Source: Nitrosomonas sp.
GTDB lineage: Bacteria; Pseudomonadota; Gammaproteobacteria; Burkholderiales; Nitrosomonadaceae
NCBI GenBank assembly: GCA_017879645.1
Contig: JAAEXZ010000003.1
Location: 1-64,000, forward strand
Reading direction: 5' to 3'
DNA length: 64,000 nucleotides
Part shown: piece by piece, positions 8,008 to 15,552 of the stretch
How the letters are laid out: each line of letters begins with the position of its first letter
How positions within the stretch are numbered: the stretch's first letter is position 1
Notes under the pieces: model-generated
The model's database searches: none
What the model saw: the letters and a program-made list of their open reading frames with translations, nothing else
Told to the model about the DNA's origin: nothing
Translations under genes and position numbers: made by a program

Positions 8008-10539
8008 TCAGTTTCTCAGCGGTTTGCCAGTTTTCAGGGTATGTTCGATACGCGCCTGGGTTTTTTCCGTGGCCAGCAATTCCATGAAGGCCGCACGCTC
8101 CAGTTCCAGGAGCCAGTCCTCGTCGACCAGACTGCCCGGAGTCAGATCGCCGCCGCACATTACGTATGCCACCTTATTCGCGATCAGATTGTCGTGTTCC
8201 GAAATGAAGCCGCCTTCGCGCATGTTCACCAGTTGGCTTTGTATGGTCGCAATGCCGGTATTACCGGCTACCGGAATTTCCCTGGCCCGCAGTGGTGGCC
8301 GGTAGCCAGCTTCCGCCAGTGCCAGCGCCTGCACTTTCGCCACATGCAGCAATTCGAAGCGATTCATCACCACGGTATCGGCAAGCCGCAGATAACCCAG
8401 TTCCTTTGCCTGTTCGGCGCTCTTGGCCAGTTCCGCCATTGCCACTGTCTGGAAATAGTATTTCAACTGCGGAAAGGGATCGCCATCTTTGGCGGCTTGC
8501 GCGGCCCGCATGGCAAATTCCTTGCAGCCTCCCCCCGCTGGCAGCAATCCAACGCCGGTTTCCACCAAGCCGATGTAGCTCTCCAAAGTAGCCACCGCAC
8601 GGTCGCAGTGCATGACAAACTCGCATCCCCCCCCCAGCGCCAGACCATCTACCGCAGCCACGGTTGGAATCATCGAATAGCGCAACCGCTGCGATGTTTG
8701 CTGGAACAGTTTGATCATGCCTTCGACCTCGGCCAGCTTCTTGGCCATCAACACATCGGCCAGATCCAGATCGCGCGCTACCTGCAAAACTTTGGCCTGC
8801 GCCGACTTCTTGAATTTTTTCAGGAAAGACTGGAATGCCGAAGGAGGCCGATGCACCGGAGGTGGTGCATCACCAGGCTGCGCATGCCCCTTGGAACGTT
8901 CGGTTGCTTGCTGCAGATTGGCTCCGGCCGAGAAGGGTGGCTCGGTTTGCCAGATAACCAGTGCCTGCCAGTTTTGCTCGGCTTCGGTGATTGCCTGTTG
9001 TATGCCCTGCAAGACATCCATACCAACGGTGTGCATCTTGCTTTTGAAACTGAGAATGGCAATGCGATCGCCGGTATGCCACAACCGCACGCCATCCGTT
9101 TCAAAAATGGTCTGTCCATACCCTGTTTCCTCGCCCATCAACCGATCCGGGAAAAGCTGGCGGCGGTAAACAGGCAATCGGGAACGCGCCTGCAATTTTC
9201 CGGTAGCAGGCGCAAACGACCCCTGCGTACCATGGACATGCTGGGTGATGCCATCGGCAATTTCCGTGACCCACTGCGGCAGAAGCGCAGTGCTCATGGT
9301 CTTGCCGGCAGCAATATCCTGCTGGATCCAATCGGCAATCTGCTTCCATCCCGCCGCCTGCCAAATTTCGAAAGGCCCCTGGTTCCAGCCAAACCCCCAG
9401 CGCACGGCCAGATCCAGATCACGCGCGTTATCGGCAATCGATTCCAGTTGTACCGCACAATAATGAAACAGATCGCGGAAAATGGACCACAAAAACTGTG
9501 CCTGCGGATCCTGGCTGTTGCGCAGTGCCGCAAACTTGTCAGCCGGACTGCTGTATTTCAGCAGCTGTTTCAGATCGTCATCGACCTTCGCAGCCGATAC
9601 ACGATAATCCTTGGTTGTTATGTCCAGGACATGGATTTCATTCTTGATTTTCTGGTATACACCGCGCTTGACCTTCTCTCCCAGCGCACCCGCTTCGATC
9701 AATCCCTGTAACCAGTCCGGCACGACGAAATGGGAATGCCACGGATCATCCGGCAAGGTATCGCGCATGGTGTTGATCACATGCGCCAGCGTATCCAGTC
9801 CGACCACATCCGCAGTGCGGAACGTGGCACTCTTGGGGCGACCAATCAGTGTACCGGTCAGCGCATCGACCAGATCGAAACCAAAATTGAATTGCCGTCC
9901 ATGATGCATCGTCGCCAGCAGTGAGAACACGCCAATACGGTTGGCGATAAAATTCGGCGTGTCCTTGGCGCGAACCACGCCCTTGCCCAGATAGGTCACC
10001 AGAAAGGCTTCCAGATGATCGAGCATGGTGGCATCACTGACACGACAGGGAATCAGTTCGACCAAATGCATGTAGCGCGGTGGATTAAAAAAATGAATGC
10101 CGCAAAAATGGTGTCGCAATGCTTCGGGAAAGGCCTCAGCCAGTTTATTGATGGACAGGCCGGAGGTATTGCTGGCAAAAATCGTATGTTCGCCCAGATA
10201 AGGCGCAACTTTGACATACAAATCGCGTTTCCAGTCCATGCGTTCGGCAATCGCTTCGATCACCAGATCGCAATCCTTCAGCAGCTCCAGATGCTGATCG
10301 TAATTGGCGGCCTGGATAGCCTGTGCCCTAGTTTTGACCGAAAGGGGTGCCGGCTCCTGTTTCTTGAGTTTCTCGACGGCCTTGACGACATTGGCATTAG
10401 GATCGCCGGCATCCGTTGCGGGTAATTCGAACAACAATGTTTCAATATTGGCATTGACCAGATGCGCTGCGATCTGCGCCCCCATCACCCCCGCGCCCAG
10501 CACCGCTGCCCTGCGCACTATAAAACTTCCATCGCTCAA
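8008..10539 (-). CDS. 3-hydroxyacyl-CoA dehydrogenase / enoyl-CoA hydratase fusion (FadN-type order)
   Basis: A bifunctional beta-oxidation enzyme of 843 residues. The N-terminal half is the NAD-dependent dehydrogenase: a Rossmann G-A-G-V-M-G motif at 15-20, then the helical 3HCDH domains to about residue 440. The C-terminal half (about 480-720) is a crotonase, with oxyanion-hole segments F-S-A-G-A-N-L and A-L-G-G-G-C-E and the catalytic-glutamate region G-L-V-E-T-G-V-G. This order is the reverse of E. coli FadB, where the hydratase comes first, and resembles the FadN type. The start is TTG, set by AGGAGG five bases upstream; the nearest ATG is out of frame. It precedes the thiolase gene by 24 bases. 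Confidence 0.92.
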   Translation of the reverse strand: MSDGSFIVRRAAVLGAGVMGAQIAAHLVNANIETLLFELPATDAGDPNANVVKAVEKLKKQEPAPLSVKTRAQAIQAANYDQHLELLKDCDLVIEAIAERMDWKRDLYVKVAPYLGEHTIFASNTSGLSINKLAEAFPEALRHHFCGIHFFNPPRYMHLVELIPCRVSDATMLDHLEAFLVTYLGKGVVRAKDTPNFIANRIGVFSLLATMHHGRQFNFGFDLVDALTGTLIGRPKSATFRTADVVGLDTLAHVINTMRDTLPDDPWHSHFVVPDWLQGLIEAGALGEKVKRGVYQKIKNEIHVLDITTKDYRVSAAKVDDDLKQLLKYSSPADKFAALRNSQDPQAQFLWSIFRDLFHYCAVQLESIADNARDLDLAVRWGFGWNQGPFEIWQAAGWKQIADWIQQDIAAGKTMSTALLPQWVTEIADGITQHVHGTQGSFAPATGKLQARSRLPVYRRQLFPDRLMGEETGYGQTIFETDGVRLWHTGDRIAILSFKSKMHTVGMDVLQGIQQAITEAEQNWQALVIWQTEPPFSAGANLQQATERSKGHAQPGDAPPPVHRPPSAFQSFLKKFKKSAQAKVLQVARDLDLADVLMAKKLAEVEGMIKLFQQTSQRLRYSMIPTVAAVDGLALGGGCEFVMHCDRAVATLESYIGLVETGVGLLPAGGGCKEFAMRAAQAAKDGDPFPQLKYYFQTVAMAELAKSAEQAKELGYLRLADTVVMNRFELLHVAKVQALALAEAGYRPPLRAREIPVAGNTGIATIQSQLVNMREGGFISEHDNLIANKVAYVMCGGDLTPGSLVDEDWLLELERAAFMELLATEKTQARIEHTLKTGKPLRN

Positions 10540-10746
10540 TTTTGCCTCCTGCTTGATCCGGTTATCGAATAAACCTCAGTTCATGCCGCTCTGTGGTGAA
10601 AAAGAGTACAAGCATGAAGGCGAAAGCGCAAGTTTGATTGGTTACACTATGCGTCGGGTGTGTTCATGACTTGCCGTCAGGAAACCCCGTGCTGAAGGGC
10701 AATCTTGCGCCTCACGACGACCCGGTAAACTGGCCGCGATAAAACT

Positions 10747-11100
10747 TCATCCCCAAGTGGTGCGAAACCGCTCCTCGTCGAAACCGACGGTTGCCTTACG
10801 ACCATCCGTCACTAATGGTCGCTTGATCAGGCGGCCGTTGCCAGCCAGAAGTTCGAGGATCTGCTGCTCGTTCAAAGCTGGCAATCGATCCTTGATGCGC
10901 AGTTCACGGTATTGCACGCCACTGGTATTGAACAGCTTGTTCAGCGGAACCTGTGCCAGTCCTGCAATCGCAGCCAGTTCCGTGGCATCCGGCGGATTCT
11001 CGGTAATATCGATGAACTCATAGACGATACCGGCTTGCTGCAAAAACCGCTCTGCCTTACGGCACGTGCCGCATTGCTTGTAACCAAACAGCTTATTCAC
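10747..11100 (-). CDS. ArsC/Spx-family reductase-like protein (YffB type)
   Basis: A 117-residue thioredoxin-fold protein of the ArsC/Spx/YffB family. It opens with a beta strand into the C-G-T-C pair (Cys10, Cys13). Further family signs are the N-T-S-G block near 58 and the R-P-L-V-T-D-G-R segment near 94. Members are glutathione-linked arsenate reductase-like proteins or regulators; YffB-type proteins have no settled role. The start is GTG at 11100, which overlaps the last bases of the upstream cupin gene by 8 bases, so translation is probably coupled. A longer in-frame extension reads through the cupin gene and is not real. Confidence 0.85.
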   Translation of the reverse strand: MNKLFGYKQCGTCRKAERFLQQAGIVYEFIDITENPPDATELAAIAGLAQVPLNKLFNTSGVQYRELRIKDRLPALNEQQILELLAGNGRLIKRPLVTDGRKATVGFDEERFRTTWG

Positions 11101-11431
11101 CGCCTTTAGGCCCCCAGAACACCACCCAGGTGATGAAATCCGGCGAAAAATTCTCAAACCGGTGTTCGACATGCGCTGCGACGAAAAACACCATACCCGG
11201 TTCAAAAACGTGGCGTTCTCCGGCAATGACGATCTCTCCCCGACCAGTATGAATGAAATACAACTCATCCTGATCGTGCGGCGTTTGAATATCCGTTCCC
11301 CTCGGAGCATAGACCTCAACCGACATGGTGCCATGCGCAAACGCCAGCGCAAATGGCTCGCCCATCGGCCATTCCGGACTGGCCTTGCCGGGTATACGTT
11401 GTATGAGATCAGATAATGTTGCTTTTAGCAT
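11093..11431 (-). CDS. cupin domain protein
   Basis: A 112-residue single-domain cupin. The metal-binding first motif is present as T-P-H-D-Q-D-E-L-Y-F near residue 50, followed by the second motif F-E-P-G-M-V-F-F-V-A-A-H-V-E-H. His and Glu ligands are in place, so it probably binds a metal. The ATG at 11431 has AAGGA eight bases upstream; the frame extends another 24 codons upstream but without a ribosome site. It forms a two-gene unit with the ArsC-like gene. Small cupins of this kind have diverse or unknown substrates, and no ligand can be inferred. Confidence 0.8.
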   Translation of the reverse strand: MLKATLSDLIQRIPGKASPEWPMGEPFALAFAHGTMSVEVYAPRGTDIQTPHDQDELYFIHTGRGEIVIAGERHVFEPGMVFFVAAHVEHRFENFSPDFITWVVFWGPKGGE

Positions 11432-11613
11432 TTGTTTTTCCTTATTTTCAGTTAAATCTGTAACCCAGTATAAGCAAACCCTAAAGTAGATATCAACAAT
11501 CACAGCAAGAGACTCATAGTCAATTAGCTAAGAGTATTGAAGCTTATACACAGGGAGGAAAAAGATAACAGACTGAAATCATGCAGAGTAAAATAGCGCA
11601 ACGGATAGGATTT

Positions 11614-11659
11614 CGTAACGACTAAATAATCATTAGCTAGTGATCATTTAGTCGTCACG
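11614..11659. repeat. long imperfect palindrome
   Basis: A 46-base near-perfect inverted repeat: a 10-bp perfect core arm (ACGACTAAAT / ATTTAGTCGT), extended inward by ATCA/TGAT and outward by CGT/ACG, each across a single mismatch, around an 8-base centre. It sits 5 bases past the stop of the M15 peptidase gene. It may terminate that operon, although no T-run follows, or mark a recombination or protein-binding site at the edge of the AT-rich block. Confidence 0.55.
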
Positions 11660-11663
11660 CACA

Positions 11664-12203
11664 CTATACGACAATCACAGGGCGACTCGGCACATTTGGA
11701 TTGGGGGGTGCGGATGGTGAATCCTTCCATCCCGCAATTACTGCTGCCAAGTGTTCTGCCCACAAATCGTCTCCACCAGAAGGATAGTGCCCTTGATTCA
11801 GCGCATTTGAGGATGTACCAGAAATTTGCAAATGAGGTGCTTCGAAATCTAGCGGTGAGAGACCATTCTCCCTTCCCAGTTCATGCATTCTTTTCCACCA
11901 TTTTTTCTTTTCAGGAGTACTATCATCCCAACCCCACTTACCGTTCTCAAAAAGCACGAAATCTACTGCCAATCCATACTGATGATAGGAACTCCATGGT
12001 TTTGCGTAAGTGACTATTTTCGTATCTGGCTCTGTGCGGCCTTTTGCGTATAGGTCAGCCTGCCTTTCAGGAAATCTAAATGCTTCAAAGACCTTGAATG
12101 GTATTCCTTCATCATTGAGTTTTTTTTCTATTTTTTTAACAGCATCCCTAACAACTGGATGCAGGAGGTCTAAGTCATTATTTCTAGCATGAGAATTAGT
12201 CAT
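11664..12203 (-). CDS. M15-family peptidoglycan peptidase (endolysin-like)
   Basis: A 179-residue zinc peptidase of the VanY / phage L-alanyl-D-glutamate endopeptidase group, acting on peptide stems of the cell wall. The family core is visible: F-R-F-P-E-R-Q near 42, the zinc motif S-x-H-x-x-G-x-A-x-D with His74 and Asp81, and the third ligand His124 in E-A-P-H-L. There is no signal peptide, so it must reach the wall with the help of another protein, as phage endolysins do. A proline-rich tail ends the protein. GGGAG precedes the ATG. The holin-like gene lies 25 bases upstream on the same strand. The codon use is much more AT-rich than in flanking genes, suggesting transfer. Confidence 0.88.
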   Translation of the reverse strand: MTNSHARNNDLDLLHPVVRDAVKKIEKKLNDEGIPFKVFEAFRFPERQADLYAKGRTEPDTKIVTYAKPWSSYHQYGLAVDFVLFENGKWGWDDSTPEKKKWWKRMHELGRENGLSPLDFEAPHLQISGTSSNALNQGHYPSGGDDLWAEHLAAVIAGWKDSPSAPPNPNVPSRPVIVV

Positions 12204-12228
12204 TATTTTCTCCCTATGTAGCTAACAA

Positions 12229-12540
12229 TTATTCACTTGCATGTTCTTCTCCATTATTGCTGGATTTAGCCCCCTGCTTTTTGGGTTGTTGTTTGCCTGC
12301 ATTCTCAGCTGATTTGCCTTCCGCCGATTCCAGTGGTTTCTCACCAAACTTCTGCACAACCTTTCCAGTCATTAAGATCCCAATCACTGTTGCGACAGAG
12401 TCAGGGATTGCTTGGAGTGAACTGCTTTTTATGCTCGTAATAAGCCAAACCACCAGTACTCCAGCAATCCATAATAAAAATGCAAGTCTACCTGCAGAGA
12501 AACCACCATTATCTTCTTGTAGAAATTCCAAAATTTTCAT
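12229..12540 (-). CDS. two-helix membrane protein, probable holin
   Basis: A 103-residue protein with an N-terminal polar segment, two hydrophobic helices at about residues 17-34 and 42-58 joined by a short loop, and a highly charged, low-complexity C-terminal tail rich in Lys, Glu and Ser. Size, topology and position just upstream of a signal-less M15 peptidase are those of a phage-type holin, which would let the peptidase cross the inner membrane. I cannot name a holin family, so the role is inferred from context. The ATG at 12540 has AGAGG nearby. The gene is AT-rich like its neighbours. Confidence 0.65.
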   Translation of the reverse strand: MKILEFLQEDNGGFSAGRLAFLLWIAGVLVVWLITSIKSSSLQAIPDSVATVIGILMTGKVVQKFGEKPLESAEGKSAENAGKQQPKKQGAKSSNNGEEHASE

Positions 12541-12565
12541 TATGCACCTCTGCTTTCTCATATGT

Positions 12566-12760
12566 TTAATAAAAAGCTCGGAAATCAAAATAAAAAGATA
12601 AGCCGAACCAATCTATTTCGTACCAATCACAATTTTTCAACTGTGTCACAAGCCAGTTTTGCTCAAATTTCATTGAACTGCTGTAATTCAGTATCGAATG
12701 CAATCTTCTGTAGTTGTTAAGCCAACAATCTCTTCATCCATTGACAACGTCGTCTTTCAA
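12566..12760 (-). pseudogene. remnant of an IS3-family transposase (OrfB C-terminus)
   Basis: Read on the minus strand, this gap encodes the tail of an IS3-type transposase. It begins L-K-D-D-V-V-N-G, meets an in-frame stop, then gives W-L-N-N-Y-R-R-L-H-S followed by L-N-Y-S-S-S-M-K-F-E-Q-N-W-L. That matches the conserved end of the DDE domain (N-R-R-R-L-H-S / L-G-Y-x-S-P-x-x-F-E). The stretch that normally separates these blocks is deleted, and no start, catalytic residues or terminal repeats remain. It is a decayed fragment lying between the holin-like and lipoprotein genes. Confidence 0.7.
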
Positions 12761-12816
12761 ACCCATTTCATACAATCTGTCCACTTTTAACGCCCCCCAC
12801 ACCTTTCCTAATACCC

Positions 12817-13890
12817 TTACTTGCCATCTATTTTCTTATCAGGAGTAGTCTTATCTCCGGTTTCATTTTTAGGTTGATCAGTATCGGGTATCGTACCGCT
12901 TGCTCCACCCATAGCAGCAAGCGCAAGAATTTCATCAATTGAAAACAACTCTCTCTTTCTAGATTCCAATTTGTCTGCAATTTTTTCCTTACCATTCGCT
13001 GAGGTTTTGGGATTATTAAATTGAGTTTCTAATGCTTTAATTTCTTTCTCAACAAACTGCTTTTTTAGCTTATTTTGATTCACAAGCAAAGCATTGACAG
13101 TCTCAGTTTTTTTTGACCCGCCTGCTTCATCCAATAATGATGTTAAACCATCATAAAATGAGCAAAGATTATGGTATTTCACTGCATCATCGCGCACTTT
13201 TGCATAGCCAATTTTTTTATCGTCATTTTTCTCGTTACGGTATGCAAGCTCCGGCAATTTGAGGAAGTCACTTCGTTTAGTGTCTACCTTCAACAGAATC
13301 GCGTGAGTAACAAAATTGCGGTAAATTTCCTTGTCCATCAATGCTTGACCACCGGTCAAGAATCCCGCCGAGCCAGCGAGAAAATGAGCGGCTCCTGCGC
13401 CCGTCATGGTCCCAGCAACTCCAGCACCCAGCGCCAACGTACCCAGGATCGTATTCATGACAGTTCTGTCCCCATAAATATGGGATTTATGAAGTTCGCA
13501 GATTTCATCAGATCTACTAACTAAATAATTTAAGCAATTACGTGCAGTTCCACCATTTTGTTTTTTGAATTCATCGAGTGAGCACATTGCTTTATGTAAT
13601 TTATCTTCTTGATTGGAATCAGTAGAAATATCGTTAATCGCTAGTGCCTGATGTTCACAAGGATCTTTAACGAAGAATCCTCCTCCTCCATTCAATCCCG
13701 ATGTAATGTTTTCGAGAATTAACCCTTGCTTGGGCATTACGTAGCTTTTGCAATCAGCAGTACGAAAAAGCGGATTCACTTTGGCATGTTGCGATGCTGG
13801 AACAAGCAGCTGCTTATCAATCACAGCACAGCCGTACAACAAAAATATGCAAATTAATGTGAATAAAATACGAAAAAAACCAGCTTTCAT
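12817..13890 (-). CDS. large lipoprotein with glycine-rich hydrophobic segment
   Basis: A 357-residue predicted lipoprotein of unknown family. The signal ends in the lipobox L-Y-G-C, with the modified Cys near residue 21. About six further cysteines lie in the N-terminal 120 residues and could form disulphides. Around residues 145-180 is a long Gly/Ala-rich hydrophobic stretch suited to membrane insertion. After it comes a Lys/Glu-rich helical region (about 235-320) with coiled-coil character, then a low-complexity C-terminus. The ATG at 13890 follows a GGTGGA site; the TTG two codons earlier is less likely. It lies upstream of the holin-like and M15 genes in the same AT-rich block. A bridging or spanin-like role is conceivable, but nothing in the sequence proves it. 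Confidence 0.7.
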   Translation of the reverse strand: MKAGFFRILFTLICIFLLYGCAVIDKQLLVPASQHAKVNPLFRTADCKSYVMPKQGLILENITSGLNGGGGFFVKDPCEHQALAINDISTDSNQEDKLHKAMCSLDEFKKQNGGTARNCLNYLVSRSDEICELHKSHIYGDRTVMNTILGTLALGAGVAGTMTGAGAAHFLAGSAGFLTGGQALMDKEIYRNFVTHAILLKVDTKRSDFLKLPELAYRNEKNDDKKIGYAKVRDDAVKYHNLCSFYDGLTSLLDEAGGSKKTETVNALLVNQNKLKKQFVEKEIKALETQFNNPKTSANGKEKIADKLESRKRELFSIDEILALAAMGGASGTIPDTDQPKNETGDKTTPDKKIDGK

Positions 13891-13892
13891 GA

Positions 13893-13967
13893 TCAATCCA
13901 CCCTGTTGTTATTCAATTTAATCGTCATAGCCGATGAATCTTCTCCCTCAACGACATTAAAATTCAT
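13893..13967 (-). CDS. possible 24-residue leader or truncated ORF
   Basis: A short ATG frame ends two bases before the lipoprotein start, with a GGAAAG stretch about ten bases upstream of its ATG. The frame is open for roughly 18 further codons upstream without a good start, so it could be the tail of a decayed gene rather than a functional leader. The tight spacing would allow coupling to the lipoprotein. Evidence is thin. Confidence 0.22.
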   Translation of the reverse strand: MNFNVVEGEDSSAMTIKLNNNRVD

Positions 13968-14124
13968 CGTTATATTTCTTTCCAAACTCTGCCAACAATC
14001 AATAAGAATTTTTCTCTCATTTCAGATCAATAGATATTTTATTTATACAACGAAACAAACTTGGCAAAAATAGCCCAATTGAGTCATTTTGAATTTCAAT
14101 CGATTGATGATGACCGCACAGATT

Positions 14125-15216
14125 TCATTCGATGCGCGACAGCAATTCGCTTCGCGTTGAAACACCCAGCTTACTGTAGATGCTCTTAATGTGATTCCGC
14201 ACGGTGTGATAACTAAGGTGAATCTCCTCGGCAATTTCCCGGGTAGCTCTTCCTTGGCATATCAGTACCGTTATTTCCATTTCTCGATGGGTTAATCGGG
14301 TTTTATCCAGTTGATTGAGAACTTTTCCAAATCTGTGAGTAATGCGGGAGGGATGCAATAAATAGATGCAGTGGCGAAAATCGGCATCCGCATGAATCAG
14401 GGTCAGTTTGATTTCATAAAGACGCTTACCCAGTTGCGATAGAAAGCTGTACCCAGTGACCTTATTGTTTTGAAGAAAATTGATGAGAGCAAGCATGGAA
14501 GAGAGGAATGCCTGCTTTTCTTGAGCAAAAATCCGGTCAAACTCACAACTTTGAAAAATGACCTGACCGTCGCTGCGAATAACGATTATCGGTTCGGTAT
14601 AATCAGACCAGAAGTTTTTTGCCAGCCGGGAATTGAATGTTTCGTGCCGGAATGATATGAGCCGCAAAGTTTGTAGCAAAACAGGCTTCATGATTTTCAG
14701 CAATTCAATATCCCTTTGGTTGAATATCTGTTGCTGATTACTCAAACGGCAAAGATAAAACTGAAACGCCAATTGATGGTGATCATCAAACACTTTAACC
14801 ACTGTGCAGTTACGATGTGATTGCTGCCAAGTTAAATCGAAAGACCGATAGTAACCGCCTTTTTCTTCGAAACAATGCACATCGTTTACTGCACTAACTG
14901 GTAATGGTTCAACTGCATGGTTATCCAATAAATTCGGCCTAACCAGTTCCTGCAAAGCGATGTTTAATAACTGATTCCAACCGTGTAAACAACAGGTTGA
15001 TTGATTAATGCTGCCAAGCAATTGCAGCGTATTATGCTCTCCCAAAAGCAGTCGCCCATAAAAAGCACCATTGCACCTAAATAATGGCAGCAACGCAGCT
15101 TTAATCGCTTGGTTGAATTCGTCCCACGTTTGGCAATTATTCAACCATTTGATCGTTGCCAGTGTTTGCTGGTGATCGCTGTTTGTAAATTCGCTTGGGA
15201 TAATTTCCTCATTCAT
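14125..15216 (-). CDS. LuxR-family transcriptional regulator
   Basis: A 363-residue regulator. The C-terminal 65 residues form a LuxR-type helix-turn-helix: L-T-H-R-E-M-E near 302, then A-T-R-E-I-A-E-E-I and S-Y-H-T-V-R-N-H-I-K, ending L-G-V-S-T-R-S-E-L. The N-terminal 290 residues look like PAS/GAF-type sensory folds and contain no receiver aspartate, so it is probably activated by a ligand rather than phosphorylation. The N-terminus does not show the canonical acyl-homoserine-lactone-binding motif. AGAGGCG precedes the ATG. It is AT-rich and lies just upstream of the lipoprotein-holin-peptidase genes on the same strand, so control of that block is likely but unproven. Confidence 0.85.
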   Translation of the reverse strand: MNEEIIPSEFTNSDHQQTLATIKWLNNCQTWDEFNQAIKAALLPLFRCNGAFYGRLLLGEHNTLQLLGSINQSTCCLHGWNQLLNIALQELVRPNLLDNHAVEPLPVSAVNDVHCFEEKGGYYRSFDLTWQQSHRNCTVVKVFDDHHQLAFQFYLCRLSNQQQIFNQRDIELLKIMKPVLLQTLRLISFRHETFNSRLAKNFWSDYTEPIIVIRSDGQVIFQSCEFDRIFAQEKQAFLSSMLALINFLQNNKVTGYSFLSQLGKRLYEIKLTLIHADADFRHCIYLLHPSRITHRFGKVLNQLDKTRLTHREMEITVLICQGRATREIAEEIHLSYHTVRNHIKSIYSKLGVSTRSELLSRIE

Positions 15217-15235
15217 TTGTTCGCCTCTATTTTCT

Positions 15236-15265
15236 TTTATAAGAAACTTAAACGAGAAGAATCAA
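15236..15265 (-). promoter_or_regulatory. candidate sigma-70 promoter for the LuxR-type gene
   Basis: On the minus strand, TTGATT and TATAAA are separated by 18 bases, about 20 bases before the LuxR-type start codon. Both hexamers are close to consensus. The implied leader is very short. A stronger TTGACA hexamer lies a little further upstream but has no -10 partner at the right distance. Confidence 0.3.
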
Positions 15266-15303
15266 AATTGTACTGTCAAGCGCAAACATTACAGATGTAG
15301 GCC

Positions 15304-15329
15304 TGAATCGCAAAGACAGGTGCGATTCA
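15304..15329. promoter_or_regulatory. perfect inverted repeat, possible operator or terminator
   Basis: TGAATCGCA and TGCGATTCA flank an 8-base spacer, about 90 bases upstream of the LuxR-type gene and 220 bases past the hydrolase stop. It could be a dimeric regulator site controlling the LuxR-type gene, or a distal terminator for the preceding operon. There is no T-run. Confidence 0.4.
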
Positions 15330-15552
15330 CTTCAATGTGCTATTTGCACTGCGCCAAGCGTAACTTAAAAAACTTCCATAGACTTTCATCTCTCAGAACC
15401 ATACTTCAAGTTAGCTTATAAAACGGCAATCTGAAAACAGTATATGGAAGTGAAAGTCGGAATGCTGTGGGTATTGTCACAACGAGAGAAATTAAGACCC
15501 GAAATGCTCGAAACAATGCTATGCCGCCTTCTCTGGCTGTACTATTGAATGA

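Larger units (their letters stand above)
15217..15552. other. intergenic region upstream of the LuxR-type gene
   Basis: This 336-base AT-rich gap holds a candidate promoter close to the LuxR-type gene and a perfect 9-bp inverted repeat, both listed separately. No frame of coding character is seen on either strand. It separates the AT-rich block from the hydrolase-ACP-FabF cluster, which reads in the same direction. Confidence 0.5.

Noticed and set aside
8041..9711. 556-codon plus-strand frame
   Set aside because: Lies opposite the dehydrogenase/hydratase gene; its translation is rich in His, Arg and Gln with no family resemblance, while the minus-strand product is a clear conserved enzyme.
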